Positions 1 to 6,901 of a stretch of 11,286 nt of DNA are shown here, piece after piece. Below the pieces are notes generated by a model, which was not told the origin of the DNA, did no database searches, and worked only from the letters and a program-made list of their open reading frames with translations. Position 1 is the first letter of the stretch. The number at the start of each line of letters is the position of its first letter. Source of the DNA: JBAXLO01 sp037134755 (GTDB lineage: Bacteria > Bacteroidota > Bacteroidia > Bacteroidales > JACABE01). The DNA lies in the NCBI GenBank assembly GCA_037134755.1, contig JBAXLO010000155.1, forward strand, positions 1-11,286, written 5' to 3'. A program made the position numbers and the translations under genes.

Positions 1-97
1 TAGATATAATAATGGTTTTAGATAGGCACGACCAACTATTTTGTCTATTACGCCTCATTTTTTTTATTTTTCACTTTCTTTTTAAAGGCATATTTTA

Positions 98-414
98 TTA
101 CTCCTTATTTTTAATTTGTTTTTGCAACATCTTTTGTGTTTGTTCAATACTCTCCAAAAATTGTTTTTCTACTTCCGATAGTTCATCCTCATTTTTTATT
201 TTATAAGTCGAATATTTTGCTAATGCTTTCTTTTCGGCAAGTTTAGTAGAAAAATTGGAAATTCCGATTTTTCTTACTTTATTGAGTCGGTAAGTTCTCC
301 TTCTTTATAAATATTAATAATATGCTCATTGACTGTAGAACGTAATTTATGAAATTATTCTAACAATTGCTCTATTGAATGGTTTCTCTTTATATAAATG
401 ATTTTCTCAAAAAC
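98..414 (-). pseudogene. RhuM-like gene remnant (stop, frameshift, internal deletion)
   Basis: On the minus strand, the frame running down from about 414 contains QLLE, a TAA stop at 355-357, then F and RSTVNEHIINIYKEGEL. This resembles the DNA-binding-like N-terminal segment of RhuM family proteins, where a pattern like QLAELFxxxRSxIxxHIxNIxxEGEL is usual. That frame ends at a TAA at 274-276. A neighbouring frame takes over near 277 with VRKIGISNFSTK, again RhuM-like, and then a lysine- and glutamate-rich tail to a TAA at 98-100. RhuM proteins are usually about 300 residues or more, so the middle of the protein is missing. RhuM genes are common passengers of type I restriction loci, which fits this position 3' of hsdR. 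The family call rests on remembered motif patterns. The broken state is directly visible: one internal stop plus one frame change. An unrelated coincidental match is the alternative. Confidence 0.5.
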
Positions 415-418
415 ATTT

Positions 419-883
419 CTAAATAACATCCTTTTCATCAATAGTATCTTTGCCTATAATTTCATCTTTAGTATCACAATATTCTCCTATTTTACAATCT
501 TCACAATTTCCTGTACAAAAATCATAATGATGTGTAAACCCCGGCATATACTGAATATCTTCTTTGAATATATCACGTAATAGTTCGTATCTGTTTATTT
601 TCGGCATTCTCTTAGGGAAATCGGCACAAATACTATATGCATCTAAAGTATCAGTTATTGCTATTACCAATTCCTCTATCTGACTTTCGTTTAGTTTTTC
701 CGAAGGAGGAAATTGCTCAAAACTCAATCCCATCAGCTTATAAGAAGTAGTATCAGGTGTATTTTCTATTTCTAACATCTGTTCTTCAAATTCTTCATAA
801 ACTTCTGAGAGTACTGGACTTTCAGGCGCTAACGATTTTGCATTACCTAAATCTTCAATTAACTGATTGATGTAATTCTGCAT
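419..883 (-). CDS. small cysteine-cluster protein downstream of hsdR, function unknown
   Basis: This gene encodes a 154-residue acidic, soluble protein with no signal peptide or membrane segment. I do not recognise a named family. The N-terminal 60 residues are helical and rich in glutamate. Residues 66-112 are well ordered in appearance, and the C-terminal part holds four cysteines at 123, 127, 130 and 136 (C-x3-C-x2-C-x5-C), preceded by a His-His pair at 118-119. That pattern suits a bound zinc ion or iron-sulfur cluster, but this is inference and nothing here indicates a radical SAM enzyme. The ATG at 881-883 lies 12 bases after the hsdR stop, so the gene is very likely the last cistron of the restriction operon. 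No terminator hairpin is visible after its TAG. A metal-binding accessory to the restriction system or an unrelated passenger are both possible. Confidence 0.75.
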   Translation of the reverse strand: MQNYINQLIEDLGNAKSLAPESPVLSEVYEEFEEQMLEIENTPDTTSYKLMGLSFEQFPPSEKLNESQIEELVIAITDTLDAYSICADFPKRMPKINRYELLRDIFKEDIQYMPGFTHHYDFCTGNCEDCKIGEYCDTKDEIIGKDTIDEKDVI

Positions 884-895
884 ATCTAATTGTTT

Positions 896-3871
896 TTAAT
901 AATACTCCTTTATATAGTCATAAGCTCTATTAAAAAGTTCTTCGTCTTTTAGTTTATATTTTGTCCAAAGTACTTTTCTAAGTTCACGTTTTACTTCCCG
1001 CTCTCCAACTGTTGAGTTTTGCCAACCATCAAAACGAACATACTTTACAATTTCGTCAATATCGTTTACTATTCTTTCAACGATTACAGGAGTAGTCTCT
1101 GTTTTTGATTCCAGAAATAATTCTGTTAAAGCTGCTTTTGCTGTTTTCTGTTCTGCTATTGGTATTGTTTGCTTTTCGGCTTGAAGTGTTTCCTTTGCTA
1201 ATTGACAGAGTTCTTTAATATATTCAATTGAATTAATCAAACCCTTTTCTGCTTTATTTCTTAACTCTTCTAATCGTTCGCTGAGTTTTTTAAACGTTGG
1301 ATTAATGCCATGTTTATTTAACCGACTTATTAGAAGCTTTAATAAATTCTTAGCTTGGTCAGGGTCTTTCTTATGCATTAAATCATCTATAACTTCAGCA
1401 TTCAGAATCATTTCTTCCATATCATGATTGATACCCGAAACATGAATATGTTCGTGAATAAGTGCAGTTGTTTGAGCACCTAAAGCATGCCACAAAAGTC
1501 TGCCATTATCATCAGACGCAGGTTTTACAGAAGTATAAACTTGAGACAACCATTTATAATCACTTTCAAATTCGTTTAAAACAGGGTCGGGTGATAAAGC
1601 TTCCCATAGCTTCGTTAAGCTGCTGAAATCTTTTGCAAATGCATCTCTTTTTTCATTAGTATTAATACAATCCTGTGCATTTTGTAAACCTTCAAATCCT
1701 GAAATACTTCTGTCAATACCAGTGAAATGTAGTAAACATTTTTCCATCCAATCTGGTAATTGGTCTCTTAAGTCCTGTAGATTTGTAATAACAGCTTTTA
1801 CGCTTTCTTCATCAAATGCCAAAGCCTTTGCGGTATCATCAAACACACCAAAATAATCAACTATCCTACCAAATGCTTTATTTGGAAACAAACGATTTGT
1901 TCTGCAAATAGCTTGTAATAGTGTATGGTCTTTTAATGATTTATCAAGATACATTGTTTGCAAAACAGGAGCATCAAAACCAGTTAACAGTTTAGCTGTA
2001 ACAATTAAGAACTTCAATGAAGAATCAACATCATTAAATTTCTCAATTACCTTTTCCTGTTTATCTTTATCCATTGCCCATTTTTGTTTGAAATCATAAT
2101 CATCGTTGGCCGACGAACTGATTACAACTTCACTGGCATCAGGACTTATTAATTTATCTAATTCTCCTTTATATTGAATACAGGCTTCACGGTCGGGAGT
2201 AACTATCATTGCTTTTAATCCTTCCGGTTCTACATGGGTTTTAAAATGTTCTACTATATCTTCTACTATAGTTTTTACTCTTTCAGGTGATTTTAAAAAC
2301 ACTGACATCTTAGCAGCTTTCTGACTGAGTTTATTTCTGTCATCTTCACTCAGGTCATTAGCCATTTCTTTGAATGCTATATCTAAATTATCTTTATCTA
2401 TATGATAATCCGGTAAACGAGGTTCAAAGTGCAATGGTAATGTTGCATTATCTCTTAAACTTTCCTGAAAAGTATAACGGCTCATATAACCACCGCTATC
2501 TTCTTCAGCTCCAAAAGCCCAGAATGTGTTTTTATCTGCTTTATTAATAGGAGTTCCTGTTAATCCAAACAAGAAAGCATTAGGCAATGCATTTCGCATT
2601 TTCCTACCCAAATCACCTTCTTGTGTTCTATGTGCCTCATCAACCATTACAATAATATTATCCCTTTTATTCATATCAGGATATGCATCTTTAAACTTAT
2701 GCACCATTGTAATGATAATCTTCCTGGTGTCTTGTTCCAATAGTTTATGCAGTTCTCTAATACTATCGGTAGTAATCATGTTAGGAATTTCGGCAGTATT
2801 AAAAGTAGCTGTTATCTGAGTATCCAAATCAATCCTGTCAACAACTATCATTACAGTAGGATTATTAAGTTCCTGTTGTTTTCTTAGTTTTTGAGCAGCA
2901 AATAACATTAGTAAGGATTTTCCCGAACCTTGAAAATGCCATATCAAACCTTTCTTTATAATTCCTTCTTTTACTCTTTCAACTATTGCATTAGCACCTT
3001 CGTATTGTTGATAACGACAAACTACCTTTATTTTCTTTTTCTTACTATTGGTTGCATAAACAGTATAATACTGCAAAATATCCAACAAAGTTGAAGGTTT
3101 GAGTAAATGTGTTAATTGCTTTGCAACATCATGTAAACCTATAATATGACCTAAATCATCTTTTTCATCTTCCAATCTCCATGGAGCCCATAATTCCAAT
3201 GGTGTTCTTACCCCACCTATAAAAATATCTTTTCCTTCGGTTGCAAACGAAAATACATTAGGAACGAACAATTGTGGAACAGCATTTTCATATACTATAT
3301 TAATATCATGTGCAGCATCAAGCCAACTTACAGCAGGACGAACAGGTGTTTTGGCTTCTCCAATAACTAAAGGAATACCATTAACAAACAATGCTATATC
3401 TGGGATTTTTGTTTCTCTTGTCCTTATTTTAAATTGATTGGTAAGAATAAAACTGTTATTCTTTAATACATCAAAATCAATTAAACGGATGGTTACATGT
3501 TCATTGTTTTTTCCAAATGGAAGTGTTTTTTCGTTTCGAAGCCAACTAGCAAATTCTTCATTTGCTCTAACTAAACCAACATTATTTACAGCAATTAAAA
3601 TGGTACGGAGTTTAAAAATAACTTCATCGGCTCTTTCGGGTTGAGCTGCAATATCAGGATTTAATCTGCAAAGGGCTTCTTTTAATTCTTTTTCGACAAA
3701 AACTTCTGCTATATCTCTTTGTAATAAATCTGCTTGTATATACTTCCATTTTACAGTATCATAGCTTACATCATCTTCTTTTGCAATATTACCTTGAACT
3801 GCATTTAAATTCACACCTGTAAGGTTGTGAATAATAAAATGCTCTACTGTATTCTGTTCGTTGAATGTCAT
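896..3871 (-). CDS. hsdR: type I restriction enzyme R subunit (HsdR)
   Basis: HsdR is the ATP-dependent translocase and endonuclease of the type I complex, working in the cytoplasm with HsdM and HsdS on unmethylated DNA. The 991-residue protein carries the expected parts in order. The N-terminal PD-(D/E)XK nuclease shows P157-D158 and GEAK at 171-174, giving D158, E172 and K174. The superfamily 2 helicase motor follows: Walker A in FQGSGKS (313-319), DEAH at 411-414, TGTP at 438-441, the motif V region TAKLLTGFDAP (about 625-635) and QAICRTNR at 653-660. The remaining 330 residues form the helical C-terminal part that docks to the methyltransferase. Length is normal for the family and the frame is open throughout, so the subunit looks intact. 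The ATG at 3869-3871 starts only 2 bases after the stop of the preceding small gene, which implies translational coupling and shared transcription. Confidence 0.96.
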   Translation of the reverse strand: MTFNEQNTVEHFIIHNLTGVNLNAVQGNIAKEDDVSYDTVKWKYIQADLLQRDIAEVFVEKELKEALCRLNPDIAAQPERADEVIFKLRTILIAVNNVGLVRANEEFASWLRNEKTLPFGKNNEHVTIRLIDFDVLKNNSFILTNQFKIRTRETKIPDIALFVNGIPLVIGEAKTPVRPAVSWLDAAHDINIVYENAVPQLFVPNVFSFATEGKDIFIGGVRTPLELWAPWRLEDEKDDLGHIIGLHDVAKQLTHLLKPSTLLDILQYYTVYATNSKKKKIKVVCRYQQYEGANAIVERVKEGIIKKGLIWHFQGSGKSLLMLFAAQKLRKQQELNNPTVMIVVDRIDLDTQITATFNTAEIPNMITTDSIRELHKLLEQDTRKIIITMVHKFKDAYPDMNKRDNIIVMVDEAHRTQEGDLGRKMRNALPNAFLFGLTGTPINKADKNTFWAFGAEEDSGGYMSRYTFQESLRDNATLPLHFEPRLPDYHIDKDNLDIAFKEMANDLSEDDRNKLSQKAAKMSVFLKSPERVKTIVEDIVEHFKTHVEPEGLKAMIVTPDREACIQYKGELDKLISPDASEVVISSSANDDYDFKQKWAMDKDKQEKVIEKFNDVDSSLKFLIVTAKLLTGFDAPVLQTMYLDKSLKDHTLLQAICRTNRLFPNKAFGRIVDYFGVFDDTAKALAFDEESVKAVITNLQDLRDQLPDWMEKCLLHFTGIDRSISGFEGLQNAQDCINTNEKRDAFAKDFSSLTKLWEALSPDPVLNEFESDYKWLSQVYTSVKPASDDNGRLLWHALGAQTTALIHEHIHVSGINHDMEEMILNAEVIDDLMHKKDPDQAKNLLKLLISRLNKHGINPTFKKLSERLEELRNKAEKGLINSIEYIKELCQLAKETLQAEKQTIPIAEQKTAKAALTELFLESKTETTPVIVERIVNDIDEIVKYVRFDGWQNSTVGEREVKRELRKVLWTKYKLKDEELFNRAYDYIKEYY

Positions 3872-3873
3872 TG

Positions 3874-4479
3874 TCAGATAGTAATTTTGTTTTGCCTTAT
3901 AAACTCTAATCCAATTTTATCTTTTAAAATTCTTTGCTGTAAGGTTTCATTTTGGTGAGGTCCGGTAAATGATGGATTACACAATATTGGATTTTTGATT
4001 TGTGAAGCCAGATTGGGATGGTGCTCTTTAAAACTTAAAATAGTTTCTTCAAACTTTTCCCTGACACCTTTTAACCAACCTCTACCACCAGGTCTATTTT
4101 TTATTTCAATAAAAACAATAGAATTGTCATATTGAAGGAAACCTTCACATCGTTTAATTAATTCATCTCCCATGCTGTCTGACGAAAATTGAGCAACAAC
4201 TCTTCCATCATCTTCTAAATCATAAGTGCCAATTCGGTAAATAGGAACGCACCAATCCACTGCTTTGAAAGTTACATTGATATTTGATTCGTTTTCCACT
4301 ATAAAATCGGCAGTTGGGTCAGGATTTACAGCATTTATTTTTGCTGGCACATTATTTCCACCTTCTATATCGCTTATTCCAAATGTATTATTATGGATAG
4401 CTTGTAAACATTTTATTTGTTCGGATTGGCAATTACCTTGAAGATTATTGCACGGCACGCTAAAAAAATCTATTGGCAT
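3874..4479 (-). CDS. small partner of the ATPase, possible PD-(D/E)XK-like protein
   Basis: This 201-residue soluble protein has no family name that I can give. Residues 108-150 are the most suggestive part: KRCEGFL (110-115 carries C111, E112), then a hydrophobic strand ending in FIEIKNR (E125, K127), a glycine-rich turn and a helix with EKFEETI. An acidic residue, then a strand with E-x-K, then a helix is the usual look of a PD-(D/E)XK nuclease core. Here E112 would replace the common aspartate. The N-terminus has cysteines at 10, 17 and 24. The start codon overlaps the last 10 bases of the ATPase gene, so the two are translationally coupled and probably act together. hsdR follows after 2 bases. 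It lacks the EGxxTE-type Toprim signature expected of RloB or OLD partners. The nuclease reading is a hypothesis; an assembly or inhibitor subunit of the ATPase is the alternative. Confidence 0.7.
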   Translation of the reverse strand: MPIDFFSVPCNNLQGNCQSEQIKCLQAIHNNTFGISDIEGGNNVPAKINAVNPDPTADFIVENESNINVTFKAVDWCVPIYRIGTYDLEDDGRVVAQFSSDSMGDELIKRCEGFLQYDNSIVFIEIKNRPGGRGWLKGVREKFEETILSFKEHHPNLASQIKNPILCNPSFTGPHQNETLQQRILKDKIGLEFIRQNKITI

Positions 4480-5702
4480 AAATCTTCAAGGTCTAATAGT
4501 TTAGAAAATTCTTCATTAGCTTCTCCCAAACCTTCGTTAAGTTTGTTTTCGTCTGAAGGTAAACCCTTATAGCTCTTCAATTTTTCAATTGTGCCATCTA
4601 TCTCATTTAATTGATACACTATCAAATTATCTCCGTTCACCGTTGCCGATAATGGAACGATGTCGTTAAGTTTTGATTTTAAATCTTCTGTTTTTATTAT
4701 TTGTTTAAGCTTATCTGCTTCTACACACAGGGTAAGATAAACTAATAAATAAGGACTATGAGTCGTCATTATAAGCATATTATTCCCATTATTGAATCCT
4801 AATAAACTATTAAGTATTAATCTTTGAGAAGTAGGAAATAAATTCTGTTCAGGCTCTTCAACAATATTCACAAAATATTTGCACACATATTTATCATTTA
4901 TCTTTTTTTCACCAGCTTTAATACCCTTTTCATCAAGTCCTGTGCTATTTAATTCTGTTAATTCTTTTTTTCTTCGTACTATTTGGTCAGAACTCAACAA
5001 TTGTAATAATTTTTTCTCACTCTGCTTTAAAAAAGCAATTAAATACTTGGTAACCCAATACAATGGTACAATTGAATGAAATCCACTTGAAGCATGCGAA
5101 AGTTTTAATCGTTTATCACCAAAAACAATATAATTTTCATCTTCCTTTGAATCATATAATACTTTAGTATCATTGATGGGTAATTGAATGGTTTTACCTT
5201 TATTTGTTAGTTGAGCATTGCGGAATTCAATAGAATAATTTTGAAGACTTCCAATAATTAAGTTAGAAACCTTATTTATGTTTTCTATTGAGCTAAGAAA
5301 ATTACGTTCAGCAGGAACATACATTATTTTAGGCAATTTAACTGATTTAGTATTTATTATTTCAGCTTTAATTGCCTGCCATTTCGAGTTTTGAGGATTC
5401 AAAAACTTTAATCTATATATTGCTCCTTCATATTCAATTTCAGTATTAATTTCTAAATAATTTTCAAGATGATGAAATGCTATTAATTCCAAAAAATCAA
5501 TTTGCAAAATTGGTAATTTAATATCTCCCCTAATCAATGCCTTTTCTATCCACATAAAAGTAGATATCAACTTAGCTACTGTACTTTTCCCGCTACCTTG
5601 GTTTCCTATAAAAACAGTTACCTTCTTCACATCCAGCCAGCCACCATCTTTTTGATAGCCTTCTTTTATTGGTCCGAAATTCTTTATTCTGATTTTGCTC
5701 AT
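4470..5702 (-). CDS. AAA_15/AAA_21-type ABC/SMC-like ATPase in the hsd locus
   Basis: This is a 410-residue ATPase of the RecF/SMC/ABC-like class, of the kind found in OLD, PARIS AriA, RloA and other defence proteins. Visible motifs are Walker A GNQGSGKST (33-41), a conserved-looking PAERNF (130-135), an ABC-signature-like ASSGFHS (204-210), a Walker B region ending in EEPEQNLFP (282-290) with adjacent glutamates 282-283, and an H-loop TTHSPYLL (313-320, H315). A lysine-rich helical insertion at about 225-270 follows the signature. The C-terminal 90 residues show no Toprim, HNH or HEPN motif, so any effector activity probably sits in the overlapping downstream gene. It lies between hsdS and hsdR, the place of prrC and rlo genes in other type I loci, and has a candidate promoter of its own at 5727-5734. 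The motif set supports an active ATPase. The role as an anti-phage sensor is inferred from family and context. Confidence 0.9.
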   Translation of the reverse strand: MSKIRIKNFGPIKEGYQKDGGWLDVKKVTVFIGNQGSGKSTVAKLISTFMWIEKALIRGDIKLPILQIDFLELIAFHHLENYLEINTEIEYEGAIYRLKFLNPQNSKWQAIKAEIINTKSVKLPKIMYVPAERNFLSSIENINKVSNLIIGSLQNYSIEFRNAQLTNKGKTIQLPINDTKVLYDSKEDENYIVFGDKRLKLSHASSGFHSIVPLYWVTKYLIAFLKQSEKKLLQLLSSDQIVRRKKELTELNSTGLDEKGIKAGEKKINDKYVCKYFVNIVEEPEQNLFPTSQRLILNSLLGFNNGNNMLIMTTHSPYLLVYLTLCVEADKLKQIIKTEDLKSKLNDIVPLSATVNGDNLIVYQLNEIDGTIEKLKSYKGLPSDENKLNEGLGEANEEFSKLLDLEDLCQ

Positions 5703-5726
5703 AACGAATCTTGATTTTTTAGTTTA

Positions 5727-5734
5727 CAAAGATA
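5727..5734 (-). promoter_or_regulatory. candidate Bacteroidetes promoter -7 box for the ATPase gene
   Basis: Read on the minus strand this is TATCTTTG, an exact TAnnTTTG match, lying 25 bases upstream of the ATPase start codon. Transcription would begin near 5720 and give a leader of roughly 18 bases. No convincing TTG-type -33 element stands at the usual distance, and the region upstream is the former hsdS tail. It shares 14 identical bases (5723-5736) with the box at 11169-11182. The ATPase, its partner and hsdR could therefore be expressed without hsdM-hsdS. Confidence 0.45.
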
Positions 5735-5740
5735 CTTATT

Positions 5741-5806
5741 TTACCCCAATATTTCATTTAATAATTTTTGCTTTAAATGCTTTAAGCTTATCTTTTGTTG
5801 CTTGTG
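5741..5806 (-). other. lost 3' end of hsdS (in-frame after a premature stop)
   Basis: Directly after the hsdS stop (5807-5809) the same frame continues for 21 codons, HKQQKISLKHL followed by KQKLLNEILG, and then reaches a second TAA at 5741-5743. This matches the usual end of an HsdS conserved C-terminal helix. It also aligns without gaps to the protein's own central helix (about residues 170-192), with the TAA opposite K172. A single substitution from AAA, CAA or GAA would produce the present stop. Confidence 0.75.
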
Positions 5807-6901
5807 TTATGTTATAGTTGTTTCTATTTGTTGTAGTATTTCTAATATCTTTTCCTGAATTTCTAAATCTGGTATAGTTACTTCCATTTCGGCTAAATCT
5901 TTCCATTTTGTCCTAGGTGATAACGAACCAGCTGAAGTACTAATAGCATGTTGAATAAAAACATCTGCTGAAATATAAAAAGGTAATAATGCTTGTAACA
6001 TCTTCTTACTTTTTGCTCTTATTACTAATATATCTCCTGAACAAACGCCATCAAAATCTGCAACTGCTACTTTCTTTAAATATGCTCTTCTTTTGCCAAA
6101 TAAAACATCTCCTTTTGTAAATCGTTTTGTAAAAGTTGTTCCATTTGCTATTTCTCCGTAACCTTGTAATTGAAAGTTTTCAGTTACTATATTTTCTAAA
6201 CCTATATATCTTAATACTTCATTTGCATGTTCCGGATATTTCTTATCACATTCTGCTATATCACCGAAGGTAGTTTGAGTACAATTTTCTTTATTTAAGA
6301 TATCACCAAAAACAGGTTCTATGTTTAATAAACCATTAACCAATAATTTTTGCAATGTTTTCAATTTCTTCTCCTGCCCTTCCACCTTCTCAATGGCTGT
6401 TTCTATTGATTGAAAAAGGGAAGCTATTTGCTTTTGTTCTTCAGTTTTCTCAGGATAATAAAATTTATATTTAGACAAATCCTCCCATTTAATTCTTTTT
6501 GAAACAGAACCAACTGAACTGGAAATTGCAAAGCTCCAAAGATTGTTTGTATTCAAAATTAAATTCAGGAATCCATTACATAATTTTTTATTGTCTTGTC
6601 TAATAACTGTAATTTCATCAGAACAAACAGCATCAAATTTAATAATATTTGAACGTTTTTTAAATTCACTTATAGAAACACTTCTTCTAGCGAACAGAAT
6701 ATCATCTTTATAGCAATATTTCCCTGAACCAACATCTTCAGGACTTCTGAAAGAATTTACATAAAAATCTCCTTCTGTTAAATCTTCTGGCCTTACAAAT
6801 TTTGAACATCCATTAATATATGGATTTATAATCTTTTCATTAATTTCTTTTGCTACAAAACCTATCTCATTTTGAATCCACTTATCTTTTTTCAAATTCA
6901 T
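5807..6901 (-). CDS. hsdS: type I specificity subunit (HsdS), C-terminally truncated
   Basis: HsdS recognises the bipartite DNA target and holds two HsdM and two HsdR subunits. In these 364 residues the first target recognition domain covers about 1-150. The central conserved helix is about 151-195 (EEQKQIASLFQSIETAIEKV and onward). The second recognition domain covers about 205-345, and the distal conserved helix starts at EIQEKILEILQQIETTIT and then stops. The frame beyond the TAA still encodes the missing 21 residues, so about half of the distal helix is lost. That helix normally packs antiparallel to the central one to set the spacing between half sites and contact HsdM. The start overlaps the hsdM stop as ATGA. 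The two recognition domains resemble each other (DAVCSDEITVIR against DGVCSGDILVIR). The base composition is much more AT-rich than hsdM. Activity may be reduced or lost; this cannot be told from sequence. Confidence 0.93.
   Translation of the reverse strand: MNLKKDKWIQNEIGFVAKEINEKIINPYINGCSKFVRPEDLTEGDFYVNSFRSPEDVGSGKYCYKDDILFARRSVSISEFKKRSNIIKFDAVCSDEITVIRQDNKKLCNGFLNLILNTNNLWSFAISSSVGSVSKRIKWEDLSKYKFYYPEKTEEQKQIASLFQSIETAIEKVEGQEKKLKTLQKLLVNGLLNIEPVFGDILNKENCTQTTFGDIAECDKKYPEHANEVLRYIGLENIVTENFQLQGYGEIANGTTFTKRFTKGDVLFGKRRAYLKKVAVADFDGVCSGDILVIRAKSKKMLQALLPFYISADVFIQHAISTSAGSLSPRTKWKDLAEMEVTIPDLEIQEKILEILQQIETTIT

Noticed and set aside
1..58. Open frames at the left edge on the minus strand, including one reading IDKIVGRAYLKPLLYL
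   Set aside because: Fewer than 20 codons before the edge, no start codon in that frame, and a stop just upstream of it; cannot be supported as a gene.
4470..5702. Identification of the ATPase as PrrC or RloC anticodon nuclease because of its position between hsdS and hsdR
   Set aside because: The C-terminal 90 residues show no HEPN-type R-x3-E and His pattern, and there is no coiled-coil zinc-hook region as in RloC.
3874..5702. Identification of the pair as PARIS (AriA/AriB), Septu or RloA/RloB
   Set aside because: The ATPase is of a related class, but the 201-residue partner shows no DUF4435/Toprim, HNH or RloB EGxxTE signature, so no named system can be assigned.
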